DNA from: Rhizobium tropici CIAT 899
Lineage (GTDB): Bacteria; Pseudomonadota; Alphaproteobacteria; Rhizobiales; Rhizobiaceae
Assembly: GCF_000330885.1 (NCBI RefSeq)
Contig: NC_020059.1
Coordinates: forward strand, 2,655,001 to 2,719,000
Reading direction: 5' to 3'
DNA length: 64,000 bases
Part shown: in pieces, positions 34,144 through 42,956 of the stretch
Layout: every line of letters starts with the position of its first letter
How positions within the stretch are numbered: the first letter of the stretch is position 1
Program-made: the position numbers and the translations under genes
The notes under the pieces: model-generated
Told to the model about the DNA's origin: nothing
Seen by the model: only the letters and a program-made list of their open reading frames with translations
The model's database searches: none

Positions 34144-34175
34144 AAAAGCTGGGTTGATCGCTAAACGATCAACCC
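34144..34175 (-). terminator. Terminator overlapping the gguB stop codon
   Basis: GGGTTGATCG (34151-34160) and CGATCAACCC (34166-34175) form a perfect 10-bp stem with a 5-base loop; on the minus strand AGC and then four T (34147-34144) follow. The gguB TGA lies within the stem. This should end or reduce transcription before gguC. Confidence 0.7.
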
Positions 34176-35404
34176 TTGTTCTTGTTGTAGACGTCGATGA
34201 ACACGGCAGCGAGCAACACAGCACCCTTGATCATCTTCTGGGAGTCCGTCTGGTAGCCGAGGATCGACATGCCCTGGTTCAAGACACCCATGATCAAGGC
34301 GCCGATGACGGCACCCGTTACCTTGCCGACGCCGCCGGAGGCTGAAGCGCCACCGATGAAGCAGGCTGCGATGACGTCGAGTTCGAGGCCGTCACCGCCC
34401 TTTGCGGTTGCCGAATTCAGGCGCGTCGCGATGATGATGCCGGCGATGCTCGCCAGGATGCCCATGTTGATGAAGGTGTAGAAGGTCAGGCGGCGGGTAT
34501 CGATACCCGAAAGCTTCGTCGCTTTTTCATTGCCGCCCATGGCATAGATGCGGCGGCCGATCGTCGTGCGCTGCGTTGCGAAGCTGTAGAGGGCGATCAG
34601 GAACAGCATGAGAACGAGAACGTTCGGCAGACCTCTATATGACGAGATCTGGAAGCCAATAAAAATCGTTGCAGCCGCAACCAGGAGATTCTGGCCAATG
34701 AAAAAGCTGAACGGCTCAACATCAATGCCGTGCTTCTCGTTCACCATGCGTCGGCGCCACGACAGGAAGAACATTAAGATTGGAATCGCGACCGTCAGCA
34801 AGATCGAAGTGGAATGGATGGCGCCTATGCCGAATAAATTGAGAATGGGGTTTATGTCGATAAAATCGGGAATAAAACCTGTGGCGACAACCTGAAACGC
34901 CGGCGGGAACGGACCGATGCTGCTGCCGTTGCCGGTCGTATTGATGATGGTATAGGTCAGGCCGCGGAAAACCAGCATGCCCGACAATGTCACGATGAAC
35001 GACGGAATGCGGTGATAGGCGATGAAATATCCATGCCAGGCGCCGACCGCGGCACCCATCAGCAGACAAATGACCGTCGCGAGTGCGAGATTCATATGCA
35101 TCTGCACGACCAGCACGCCGGCGACCGCCCCGACGAAGCCGACGACGGAGCCGACGGAAAGATCGATATGACCGGCTACGATAACAAGCAGCATGCCGAG
35201 CGCCATGATGACGATGAACGAGTTCTGCAGCACGATGTTGGTCAGGTTCTGCGACCTGAACAGAACGCCGTTCGTCAAATACTGGAACAGCAACATGATG
35301 ACGACGAGCGCGATCAACATGCCGTATTCGCGGATGTTGTTGCGGATATGGTCGCCGATGGAAACGACGTGGCTGCTTTCTGTGGCTGGGTTGGCCGAAC
35401 TCAT
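34169..35404 (-). CDS. gguB: Sugar ABC transporter permease GguB
   Basis: A 411-residue inner-membrane permease with about ten hydrophobic segments ([52 protein letters not shown]-type EAA region [53 protein letters not shown]). It forms the channel for sugars delivered by ChvE. It overlaps gguA by 4 bases. Known from Agrobacterium as part of the galactose/arabinose uptake locus. Confidence 0.94.
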   Translation of the reverse strand: MSSANPATESSHVVSIGDHIRNNIREYGMLIALVVIMLLFQYLTNGVLFRSQNLTNIVLQNSFIVIMALGMLLVIVAGHIDLSVGSVVGFVGAVAGVLVVQMHMNLALATVICLLMGAAVGAWHGYFIAYHRIPSFIVTLSGMLVFRGLTYTIINTTGNGSSIGPFPPAFQVVATGFIPDFIDINPILNLFGIGAIHSTSILLTVAIPILMFFLSWRRRMVNEKHGIDVEPFSFFIGQNLLVAAATIFIGFQISSYRGLPNVLVLMLFLIALYSFATQRTTIGRRIYAMGGNEKATKLSGIDTRRLTFYTFINMGILASIAGIIIATRLNSATAKGGDGLELDVIAACFIGGASASGGVGKVTGAVIGALIMGVLNQGMSILGYQTDSQKMIKGAVLLAAVFIDVYNKNKG

Positions 35405-36939
35405 TGTTGTTTCTCCCCTGAGCGCATGATAGCGCGCATGATGCTCTCCTGGCTTGCCTCTGCCTTCGGCAGTTCGGCGACGATGCGACCTTCGTTCATG
35501 ACGTAGATGCGGTCGCAGGTGCCGAGAAGCTCGGGCATTTCCGATGAAATCATCAGAACGCCCTTTCCGTCGGCGGCAAGCTGGTTGATGATGGAATAGA
35601 TTTCGTATTTGGCGCCGACGTCGATACCGCGCGTCGGCTCATCGAGGATCAGCACTTCCGGATCCGAGAACAGCCATTTCGACAGCACCACCTTCTGCTG
35701 GTTGCCGCCGGAAAGATTGCCCGCTTCCTGGAAGACGCCAGCCGAACGGATGCGCAGCTTGGAACGATAGTTCGTCGCCACCTGCAGTTCCCGCACGTCA
35801 TCGATGACGGTTGCCTTGGAAACGCCAAGCAGATTGGCAAGCGTCGTGTTGTGCAGGATGCTGTTGGTCAGAACCAGGCCGAGCTGCTTGCGGTCCTCGG
35901 TCACATAGGCAAGACCGGCATCAATCGCCCTGCGCACCGTGCTGGTATCGACCGGCTTGCCGTCAAGGAGGACTTCGCCGCTGATCTTGTGGCCATAGGA
36001 CTTGCCGAAAACGCTCATGGCGAATTCGGTACGGCCTGCGCCCATCAAGCCGGCAATGCCGACCACTTCGCCCTTGCGCACATTGATGTTGATATCGTGC
36101 AGCACCTGACGATCGCGATGCTGCTGGTGGAAGGCGTTCCAGTTCCTGACTTCGAAGATCGTTTCGCCGATCGGCACCGAGCGCGGCGGATAGCGATCCG
36201 CCAGCTCACGCCCGACCATGTTGCGAATGATGATGTCTTCGCTGATTTCTTCCTCGTGACAGTCCAGCGCCTTCACCGTCATGCCATCGCGCAACACCGT
36301 AATCTGGTCGGCCACCTTGCGCACTTCGTTGAGCTTGTGCGTAATGATGATCGAGGTGATGCCTTGATTGCGGAACTCCATGAGAAGGTTGAGGAGAGCA
36401 TCGGAATCGTTTTCGTTCAGCGATGCCGTCGGCTCGTCGAGGATGAGCAGCTTGACGCTCTTCGATAGAGCCTTGGCGATCTCGACGAGCTGCTGCTTGC
36501 CGACACCGATGTCGGTCACGAGCGTGTTCGGAGATTCCTTGAGGCCCACTTTGGAAAGAAGCTGTTTGGTTCGGCTGAAGGTTTCCTGCCAATTGATCAT
36601 GCCATTGGCGACGACCTCGTTACCGAGGAAGATATTTTCGGCGATCGACAGAAGCGGAACGAGCGCCAGCTCCTGGTGAATGATGATGATGCCGATATCT
36701 TCGGAATCCCTGATGGTCTTGAACTGACGAACCGCGCCCTCATAATAGATATCGCCGTCGTACGTGCCGGCCGGGTAGACGCCCGACAGCACCTTCATGA
36801 GGGTGGATTTGCCGGCTCCGTTTTCGCCAACCAAAGCATGAATCTCGCCCTGACGGACTTTCAAATTGACATTTTCCAAAGCGTTCACACCGGGGAACGA
36901 CTTGGTGATGGTCCGCATTTCGAGGATGGTATTGTCCAT
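35401..36939 (-). CDS. gguA: Sugar ABC transporter ATPase GguA
   Basis: A 512-residue protein with two ATPase modules, as in MglA/AraG. The first has Walker [11 protein letters not shown], signature region [14 protein letters not shown] and Walker [12 protein letters not shown]; the second has a degenerate Walker A ([10 protein letters not shown]), the signature [15 protein letters not shown] and [19 protein letters not shown]. It energises GguB. It starts 104 bases after chvE ends, with a strong hairpin in that gap. Confidence 0.95.
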   Translation of the reverse strand: MDNTILEMRTITKSFPGVNALENVNLKVRQGEIHALVGENGAGKSTLMKVLSGVYPAGTYDGDIYYEGAVRQFKTIRDSEDIGIIIIHQELALVPLLSIAENIFLGNEVVANGMINWQETFSRTKQLLSKVGLKESPNTLVTDIGVGKQQLVEIAKALSKSVKLLILDEPTASLNENDSDALLNLLMEFRNQGITSIIITHKLNEVRKVADQITVLRDGMTVKALDCHEEEISEDIIIRNMVGRELADRYPPRSVPIGETIFEVRNWNAFHQQHRDRQVLHDININVRKGEVVGIAGLMGAGRTEFAMSVFGKSYGHKISGEVLLDGKPVDTSTVRRAIDAGLAYVTEDRKQLGLVLTNSILHNTTLANLLGVSKATVIDDVRELQVATNYRSKLRIRSAGVFQEAGNLSGGNQQKVVLSKWLFSDPEVLILDEPTRGIDVGAKYEIYSIINQLAADGKGVLMISSEMPELLGTCDRIYVMNEGRIVAELPKAEASQESIMRAIMRSGEKQQ

Positions 36940-37001
36940 TGTCCGTATCCAACGCCGCGGTCAAACATAGCAGACCGCGCGATCGTCTTAAATATCAAAG
37001 C

Positions 37002-37026
37002 CAGGGCTCGCACTGAGCGAGCCCTG
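37002..37026 (-). terminator. Perfect 10-bp hairpin after chvE
   Basis: CAGGGCTCGC (37002-37011) and GCGAGCCCTG (37017-37026) pair perfectly around a 5-base loop, 17 bases after the chvE stop. On the minus strand the bases after the stem are CTTTGATATTT. It is placed like hairpins that stabilise binding-protein messages and limit read-through into the membrane components. Confidence 0.6.
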
Positions 37027-37043
37027 ACCGCTATGTCGGAAGA

Positions 37044-38108
37044 TTACTTCAGCTGATCGGCCTTGTAATAACCGCCTTCGACGAGAACCTTCTCGTAGTT
37101 GGTCTTGTCGACTGCGACCGGGGTCAGCAGGTAGGACGGAACAACCTTGACGCCGTTGTCGTAGGTCTTCGTGTCGTTGACTTCAGGCGTCTTGCCTTCC
37201 ATCAGCGCGTTGACCATACCGACGGTGACCTTTGCGAGGTCACGGGTGTCCTTGAAGATCGTCGAGTGCTGCTCGCCAGCGATGATCGACTTCACCGAGG
37301 GGATTTCGGAGTCCTGACCGGTAACGATCGGAAGCTTCACGCCGCCGGAACCATAGCCGACGCCCTTGAGCGCGGAGAGGATGCCGATCGACAGGCCATC
37401 ATAAGGAGACAGAACGGCGTCGACGTGGCTATCGGTGTAGTAGGCCGACAGCAGGTTGTCCATGCGGGCCTGGGCCGTTGCCGGATCCCAACGCAGCGTA
37501 CCGACCTTGTCCATGCCCATCTGGCCGGACTTTACGACCAGCTTGCCGCTGTCGATGTACGGCTTCAGGACCGACATTGCGCCGTCATAGAAGAAGAAGG
37601 CGTTGTTGTCGTCTGGAGAACCGCCGAACAGCTCGATGTTGAACGGGCCTTTGCCGTCCTTGAGGCCGAGGGCGTCGACGATCGAACCAGCCTGCAGAAC
37701 GCCGACCTTGAAGTTGTCGAACGTCGCATAGTAGTCGACGTTGCCGCTGTTGCGGATCAGGCGGTCATAGGCGATGACCTTGATGCCGGCATCGTGAGCC
37801 TTCTGCAGGACGTCGGACAGCGTGGTGCCGTCGATCGAAGCGATGACGAGGACCTTATCACCCTTGGTGACCATGTTCTCGATCTGCGAGAGCTGGTTCG
37901 GGATATCGTCGTCGCCATACTGAAGGTCGGTGCCGTAACCAGCAGCCTGGAGCTGCTTGACGATGTTGTTGCCGTCATCGATCCAGCGCGCCGAAGCCTT
38001 GGTCGGCATGGCGATGCCTACCGTGCCCTTGTCCGCCGCGAAGGCAGGTACCACCAGCGTAGCGACGCCGAACGCAGCGCCGGCCATCAATGAGATAATG
38101 GATTTCAT
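37044..38108 (-). CDS. chvE: Periplasmic multiple-sugar-binding protein ChvE
   Basis: A 354-residue periplasmic-binding protein. The signal peptide [24 protein letters not shown] is cut before [13 protein letters not shown]. The body is the ribose/galactose-binding fold ([71 protein letters not shown]). Start ATG 38108 has GGGAGAG 5 bases upstream; the frame extends further without a signal peptide. In Agrobacterium ChvE binds arabinose, galactose and other monosaccharides for uptake and chemotaxis, and presents them to VirA. A gbpR-type gene is divergent, as in Agrobacterium. Confidence 0.95.
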   Translation of the reverse strand: MKSIISLMAGAAFGVATLVVPAFAADKGTVGIAMPTKASARWIDDGNNIVKQLQAAGYGTDLQYGDDDIPNQLSQIENMVTKGDKVLVIASIDGTTLSDVLQKAHDAGIKVIAYDRLIRNSGNVDYYATFDNFKVGVLQAGSIVDALGLKDGKGPFNIELFGGSPDDNNAFFFYDGAMSVLKPYIDSGKLVVKSGQMGMDKVGTLRWDPATAQARMDNLLSAYYTDSHVDAVLSPYDGLSIGILSALKGVGYGSGGVKLPIVTGQDSEIPSVKSIIAGEQHSTIFKDTRDLAKVTVGMVNALMEGKTPEVNDTKTYDNGVKVVPSYLLTPVAVDKTNYEKVLVEGGYYKADQLK

Positions 38109-38312
38109 TACTCTCTCCCTTGTTGTTAAATGCGGCGGACAAAAAATGCCCGCCCGAAACTGCGGCAGGTTCCGTAGAAGGAATGATTTACTTCTAATTG
38201 TGAGAAACGAAGTAGGTCTCCTCCACGCTCTCACGGTTTATGAGCTGTACCCAGCGCACAATCGGCAAACTCGTACGATTTCGTATAACTGTCAAATAGA
38301 ATAACTGGCTAA

Positions 38313-38339
38313 ACATATACCAACTTTGGTATAATGTTA
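38313..38339. promoter_or_regulatory. LysR-type dyad upstream of gbpR/chvE
   Basis: TATACCA (38316-38322), ACTT, TGGTATA (38327-38333) is a perfect inverted repeat; the flanks AACA and TGTT extend the symmetry with a one-base offset. It contains ATAC-N8-GTAT, close to the T-N11-A form of LysR sites, and lies 44 bases before the gbpR ATG. It is a candidate GbpR site for itself and chvE. Confidence 0.55.
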
Positions 38340-38382
38340 AAAAATAGTACTTTTTTGCCGATGAAGGGGAAAATTGGCCGTT

Positions 38383-39390
38383 ATGGAGAAAATATATAAC
38401 GATTATTTGAGCGAAGGCATCGAGATTCATTCCGATAATTTTCGCGACGACGCGTTGTTGAAAGCCGGTTTGAAGCTCAATCACCTGCGGATGATCGTCA
38501 CGATCGAGGATCACGGGCAAATTTCCGCGGCCGCTGAGTCCATGAACATGTCACAACCTGCGGCTTCACGCATGCTCTCAGAAATGGAGTCGATTGTCAA
38601 AAGCCCGCTTTACGAGCGTGTCGCCAGAGGCGTCGTTTTGACCCCCTTCGGCCTCGCTTTGGCCAAGCGGGCGCGAAAGATCCTGTTAGAGCTGCGCGAG
38701 GCAGGCCGGGAGCTTGGCGCCTTGCGAACCGGCAGGGGTGGCTCGGTCTTTCTGGGGGCGGTGACCGCGCCGGCAATCAGCCTTGTCGTCCCGGCGATCC
38801 AGCGCGTGACGCGCACCTATCCCGGCATAGAGATCAATATCGAAGTCGAGAACAGCAATGTGCTCGCGCGCGAGCTGCTGGCGGCCCGCCATGACTTCAT
38901 CATCAGCCGCATCCCGGACGATCTCGATCCGCGCCTGTTCACGGCCCATGAGATCGGCGTCGAAAAAGCCTGCCTGGTGGTTCGCAACGGCCATCCGCTG
39001 CTTGAAAGAGGTGTAGCCAGCCTGCACGATCTGGCCGGTTACGACTGGGTATTCCAACCGCCGGGCACATTGCTTCGCCGCAAGGTGGAAGACATTTTCC
39101 TCGCTGCCGGCGTGCCCCTGCCGGAAAATGTCGTCAACACCTCGTCCTTGCTGCTGACGCTGGCGGTGGTTTGCAAGACGGATGCGATCGCGCCGATTGC
39201 GCTCGACATGGCGCAATTCGTCTGCGGGCAGACGTCCCAGGCGGGCGAATCCTCCATCCTGCCGATCGATTTCGATATCGACGTCAGGCCCTATAGTCTC
39301 ATCACCGCCCGCGAACGCGCCATGCCGCCGAGCGCGCGGCTGCTGCATGACATGATCCTGGAAGAGAGCCGGCATCTCTCGCCGACATGA
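38383..39390 (+). CDS. gbpR: LysR-family regulator GbpR
   Basis: A 335-residue LysR regulator with the DNA-binding domain at residues 30-90 (LKLNHLRMIVTIEDHGQISAAAESMNMSQPAASRMLSEME) preceded by an unusual 30-residue extension, and an effector domain (GGSVFLGAVTAPAISLVVPAIQRV onward). In Agrobacterium GbpR is encoded divergently from chvE and activates it with inducing sugars. Gene order is identical here. A TTG at 38374 is an alternative start; the ATG at 38383 has AGGGGA 12 bases upstream. Confidence 0.88.
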   Translation: MEKIYNDYLSEGIEIHSDNFRDDALLKAGLKLNHLRMIVTIEDHGQISAAAESMNMSQPAASRMLSEMESIVKSPLYERVARGVVLTPFGLALAKRARKILLELREAGRELGALRTGRGGSVFLGAVTAPAISLVVPAIQRVTRTYPGIEINIEVENSNVLARELLAARHDFIISRIPDDLDPRLFTAHEIGVEKACLVVRNGHPLLERGVASLHDLAGYDWVFQPPGTLLRRKVEDIFLAAGVPLPENVVNTSSLLLTLAVVCKTDAIAPIALDMAQFVCGQTSQAGESSILPIDFDIDVRPYSLITARERAMPPSARLLHDMILEESRHLSPT

Positions 39391-39461
39391 ACGAAGAACC
39401 GTTGCCGCCATAAGCTCCACGCCAACTTGCGCTCCTATGAAGCTTGGCGTGGAGACCACGC

Positions 39462-39923
39462 ATGCTGTTCAAGCAATCATTGTTTCAATCCGTGCTCGAT
39501 CGCCTCGACAGCGAAGAGGAGCCTGCGGAACAGGAAGAGGCCGCGCATCGCATTCGCGGGCTGAACGTCAGCTTTGCCGCAACGGTGCTGGGCGGTGAGA
39601 CGCCGGACGCCCATCGGCCGGACGAAGCCTACCGCGACAATCTCGGCGACCCTGTCATTCTGCCGGAACCCGAACCCGCTCCGCCAGAACCGGCACTGCC
39701 GGTCATGCCCGAGCATCTGGCGCGAACATCGCGGGAAGAAGTCGCCACTGAGCTCGCAATTACCTCCGACCTCACGCGCGACGCCCTGCAGGAAAAACGC
39801 CGCAGCTTCGCTAAAGCCAATCACCCCGACGGCGTCGCAGCCCTCTTCCGCGAACAGGCGACAATCCGCATGACGCTCGCCAATCAGCTGATCGACGAGG
39901 CCATACGCCGCCTCAGACGATGA
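39462..39923 (+). CDS. Small protein with a C-terminal J-domain-like region
   Basis: A 153-residue protein (ATG 39462, GGAGA 6 bases upstream). The N-terminal half is acidic and proline-rich (PEPEPAPPEPALP, residues 65-80). The C-terminal half, DALQEKRRSFAKANHPDGVAALFREQATIRMTLANQLIDEAIRRL, has the HPD tripeptide with helices II/III of a J domain, but helix I is short. It may be a co-chaperone-like adaptor. Not recognised as a named gene. Confidence 0.7.
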   Translation: MLFKQSLFQSVLDRLDSEEEPAEQEEAAHRIRGLNVSFAATVLGGETPDAHRPDEAYRDNLGDPVILPEPEPAPPEPALPVMPEHLARTSREEVATELAITSDLTRDALQEKRRSFAKANHPDGVAALFREQATIRMTLANQLIDEAIRRLRR

Positions 39924-40187
39924 TTATTTCTTGTCTTCGGAGGGCGGCTCATCATCCTCGGCAGCATCGTCCTGCGCTGGCGCATCGCTAGTCGCCGCGG
40001 GCGGTTGCGGCTTGAAATTCAAGAGCAGCATCCACGCCGAATAGGCGCCGAGCGCGCCGGAGAGCATTGCCCAGAACGGCTGCGAGCCCAGCGTTTCGAC
40101 GGCTGCCCAGCCAAAGCAGACGGCCACGATGAGAATGCGCACCCAAAGCGGCTTGTAGATGGGATGGCTGGGATCGATCAGTTGCAT
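39924..40187 (-). CDS. Small inner-membrane protein
   Basis: An 87-residue protein with two likely membrane helices (WVRILIVAVCFGWAAVETLG and FWAMLSGALGAYSAWMLLL) and a charged, acidic C-terminus (DDAAEDDEPPSEDKK). Its N-terminus MQLIDPSHPIYKPLW is a conserved rhizobial pattern. It converges on the J-domain-like gene with no gap. Function unknown. Confidence 0.75.
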   Translation of the reverse strand: MQLIDPSHPIYKPLWVRILIVAVCFGWAAVETLGSQPFWAMLSGALGAYSAWMLLLNFKPQPPAATSDAPAQDDAAEDDEPPSEDKK

Positions 40188-40351
40188 GGGTCACTTTTGC
40201 CTGTTTAAGAAAACATGTCTTTAGCGCATCCTCAGGAAAATTGTGAAGTCGTCCGCATAAAATAAGGTTTCGCGTCCGGATTTCGGCTAAGTGGAGAGCC
40301 GGAATTTTCAGAATTGTGAAGTCCAGGCTGCTTGACGCCGTCGCCGGAAAA

Positions 40352-40367
40352 TGGAATGAAAATTCCA
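40352..40367. promoter_or_regulatory. Candidate IolR operator upstream of idhA
   Basis: TGGAA-N6-TTCCA at 40352-40367 contains GGAA-N6-TTCC, the palindromic motif reported for the RpiR-type repressor IolR before inositol catabolic genes of Sinorhizobium, including idhA. It lies 47 bases before the idhA start. Binding is inferred. Confidence 0.6.
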
Positions 40368-40414
40368 GAGCAATTGATATTCGGTCCATTTATTCCGAAT
40401 TCAGGGAGGTAATA

Positions 40415-41407
40415 ATGACTGTCAGATTTGGTCTGCTCGGCGCCGGGCGCATTGGCAAGGTGCATGCGAAAGCCGTCAGCGGCGATGCCAACGCCAAGCT
40501 CGTCGCCGTCGCGGATGCCTTTCCGGCGGCGGCGGAAGCAATCGCGTCCGCCTATGGCTGCGAAGTCCGCACGATCGAAGCGATCGAAGCCGCCAAGGAT
40601 ATCGATGCTGTCGTCATCTGCACGCCGACGGATACCCATGCCGATCTGATCGAGCGCTTCTCCCGTGCCGGTAAGGCCATCTTCTGCGAAAAGCCTGTCG
40701 ATCTCGACGTCGCGCGCGTCCAGGCCTGCATCAAGGTCGTCAATGAGACCAAGGGCAAGCTGATGGTCGGCTTCAACCGCCGCTTCGACCCGCATTTCAT
40801 GGCTGTCAAGAAAGCCATCGACGAAGGCCGCATCGGCACGGTCGAAATGGTGACGATCACCTCGCGCGATCCGGGCGCCCCGCCGGTCGATTACATCAAG
40901 CGCTCCGGCGGCATCTTCCGCGACATGACGATCCATGACTTCGACATGGCGCGCTTCCTGCTCGGCGAAGAACCGGTTGCCGTCACTGCAACTGCCGCCG
41001 TACTGGTCGACAAGGCAATCGGCGAAGCCGGCGATTACGACAGCGTTTCGGTCATCCTTCAGACGGCATCGGGCAAGCAGGCAATTATCTCCAACTCGCG
41101 CCGCGCCACCTACGGCTACGATCAGCGGATCGAAATCCATGGCTCGAAGGGCCTGGTTTCTGCTGAAAACCAACGCCCCTTCTCCATCGAAGTCGCCAAC
41201 GGCGATGGCTACACCCGCCCGCCGCTGCATGATTTCTTCATGACGCGCTACACCGAAGCCTATGCCAACGAGATCGCAAGCTTCATCGCCGCGATCGAAA
41301 AGGACGCCACCATCACACCATCGGGCGCCGATGGTCTTGCTGCACTGAAGCTGGCCGATGCCGCCTTGCAGTCGGTCAAGGAAGGCCGCCTCGTCAAGAT
41401 CGACTGA
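40415..41407 (+). CDS. idhA: Inositol 2-dehydrogenase
   Basis: A 330-residue NAD-dependent Gfo/Idh/MocA enzyme oxidising myo-inositol to scyllo-inosose. The Rossmann motif is FGLLGAGRIGKVHAKA and the catalytic Lys is in KAIFCEKPVDLD; the C-terminal domain shows the typical DGYTRPPLHDFFMTRYTEAYANEI. GGGAGGT lies 5 bases before ATG 40415. No other iol gene is adjacent; the gene stands alone, as in Rhizobium and Sinorhizobium. A strong terminator follows. Confidence 0.92.
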   Translation: MTVRFGLLGAGRIGKVHAKAVSGDANAKLVAVADAFPAAAEAIASAYGCEVRTIEAIEAAKDIDAVVICTPTDTHADLIERFSRAGKAIFCEKPVDLDVARVQACIKVVNETKGKLMVGFNRRFDPHFMAVKKAIDEGRIGTVEMVTITSRDPGAPPVDYIKRSGGIFRDMTIHDFDMARFLLGEEPVAVTATAAVLVDKAIGEAGDYDSVSVILQTASGKQAIISNSRRATYGYDQRIEIHGSKGLVSAENQRPFSIEVANGDGYTRPPLHDFFMTRYTEAYANEIASFIAAIEKDATITPSGADGLAALKLADAALQSVKEGRLVKID

Positions 41408-41446
41408 GCCGTCTCCATTCCTCCAGGAATGCGATCCTCCCAAAAG

Positions 41447-41479
41447 TCCGCCGCGATCTCCATTCGCGGCGGATTTTTT
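41447..41479 (+). terminator. Rho-independent terminator of idhA
   Basis: TCCGCCGCGA (41447-41456), 7-base loop, TCGCGGCGGA (41464-41473), then six T (41474-41479). Confidence 0.93.
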
Positions 41480-41560
41480 CTTTGGCGCGATCCAGAGCTC
41501 CCGAAGAGGCTTCGATAGAAACCTCTTGCGAATCACATAAGTACGTGCTTATCTATTTCC

Positions 41561-41875
41561 ATGATGGAGAATGAGATATTCCGGGCTTTGGCCGATCCGA
41601 CCCGCCGCGCCATCTTCGAGAAGCTGGCGACAGGCGGCATGAATGCCAGCGCCCTGCGTGAAGGTATCGAGATCAGCCAGCCGGCCATGTCCCAGCATCT
41701 CGCGGTTCTACGGAGCGCCGGGCTGGTCAGGGAAGAACGACGGGGGCGTTTCGTGAACTACGAAGTCGATCCGGAAGGGCTTGCCCTCATCGCCCAATGG
41801 CTGGCGAAATACCGCGCATATTGGCCTGCTCGCATCGAAGCTCTCAAGGTGTTGTTGAAGGATATGGATCAATGA
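41561..41875 (+). CDS. ArsR-family transcriptional regulator
   Basis: A 104-residue winged-helix regulator (FRALADPTRRAIFEKLATGGMNASALR; SQPAMSQHLAVLRSAGLVREERRGRFVNYEVD). The pattern is that of the SmtB/ArsR subgroup coupled to SRPBCC proteins and lacks metal-binding Cys. Its stop overlaps the start of the SRPBCC gene by 4 bases. ATG 41564 (one codon later) is an equal start. It may sense a small molecule and control its own operon. Confidence 0.88.
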   Translation: MMENEIFRALADPTRRAIFEKLATGGMNASALREGIEISQPAMSQHLAVLRSAGLVREERRGRFVNYEVDPEGLALIAQWLAKYRAYWPARIEALKVLLKDMDQ

Positions 41876-42231
41876 ACAATCCCAAGATCGCCGAGCGAAA
41901 GAACGGCATCGAGCTGGAATACCAGCTCGACGAACCGCCGGAAAAAGTCTGGCGTGCAATCAGCACCCCTGAGCTTCGCCAAAACTGGCTGCCGCAGGAA
42001 GCCTTAGCCAATCCCGAGGCGATCTCGGTCACGCCGGGCAAGGAAGTCACCTACCGGCTGCGGGACGATGCAGCGCCCTTCCTCGAAAGCACCGTGACTT
42101 TCAAAATATCTTCGAATGCAAACGGCGGCACCAGCCTGCGGATCATCCACGAGCTCGATGACGTTCGGCTTCGCGAAACGGAAAGAGCTGCAGCAAACAA
42201 TAACAGCCTGACCGTCATGCGCGCCGCCTGA
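41872..42231 (+). CDS. SRPBCC/AHSA1-domain protein
   Basis: A 119-residue START-fold protein (IELEYQLDEPPEKVWRAISTPELRQNWLP is the AHSA1-type first helix and strand). It is translationally coupled to arsR (ATGA). The partner arrangement ArsR plus SRPBCC is widespread; the ligand is unknown. The C-terminus is shorter than in many members. Confidence 0.82.
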   Translation: MNNPKIAERKNGIELEYQLDEPPEKVWRAISTPELRQNWLPQEALANPEAISVTPGKEVTYRLRDDAAPFLESTVTFKISSNANGGTSLRIIHELDDVRLRETERAAANNNSLTVMRAA

Positions 42232-42275
42232 CGCGCTAGATCTATCAACAATTTCAAGAACATTGGAGTTCGCCG

Positions 42276-42899
42276 ATGCGCGAAGCGATGCAACTCGTCC
42301 CCATGGTCGTTGAGCAGTCCAGCAGAGGGGAGCGATCTTTCGACATCTACTCCCGCCTGCTGCGCGAGAGAATCATCTTCCTGAATGGTGAGGTGAACGA
42401 CGACGTCTCGGCCCTCGTCTGCGCGCAACTGCTGTTTCTCGAGGCCGAGAATCCCAAGAGACCGATCCACCTTTATATCAATTCGCCCGGTGGCGTCGTA
42501 ACCAGCGGTCTCGCGATGTATGACACCATGCGTTACGTTCGTGCGCCGGTTCATACGCTATGCATGGGAACCGCCCGTTCGATGGGCTCCTTCCTCTTGA
42601 TGTCTGGTCAGCCGGGTGAGCGCACCGCGCTTCCAAATGCCAGCATCCATATTCACCAGCCATTGGGCGGTTTCCAGGGACAGGCATCGGACATCTTTAT
42701 TCACGCCGAAGAAATGAGGCGAACGAAGCATCGCATGACGCGGCTTTATGCCGAACATTGCGGACGCTCCTATGAGGAATTCGAACGCGCCATGGACCGC
42801 GATCACTTCATGACGGCGGAAGAGGCTCTGGAATGGGGGCTGATCGACCGTATTCTTCAGGTCCGCGAAGACGAACAGCCTTTGGGCTTGGCGGATTGA
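42276..42899 (+). CDS. clpP: ATP-dependent Clp protease proteolytic subunit (paralogue)
   Basis: A 207-residue serine peptidase subunit that forms a tetradecameric chamber and degrades proteins fed by Clp ATPases. The catalytic Ser102 is in [12 protein letters not shown], His127 in [10 protein letters not shown] (25 residues later, as in E. coli ClpP), and the Asp in [18 protein letters not shown]. The start sequence has no propeptide pattern of the housekeeping ClpP and no clpX follows, so it is a secondary clpP copy. Rhizobia commonly carry several. Confidence 0.9.
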   Translation: MREAMQLVPMVVEQSSRGERSFDIYSRLLRERIIFLNGEVNDDVSALVCAQLLFLEAENPKRPIHLYINSPGGVVTSGLAMYDTMRYVRAPVHTLCMGTARSMGSFLLMSGQPGERTALPNASIHIHQPLGGFQGQASDIFIHAEEMRRTKHRMTRLYAEHCGRSYEEFERAMDRDHFMTAEEALEWGLIDRILQVREDEQPLGLAD

Positions 42900-42956
42900 T
42901 TGGGATGACAATTCTGCGGCCAAGCGCATGGCCACAGCTTGCGGCGCCCTCGCCTC

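Noticed and set aside
42276..42899. Housekeeping clpP of a clpP-clpX operon
   Set aside because: No clpX or lon follows and the flanking genes are ArsR/SRPBCC and a ROK regulator, so it is treated as a paralogue.
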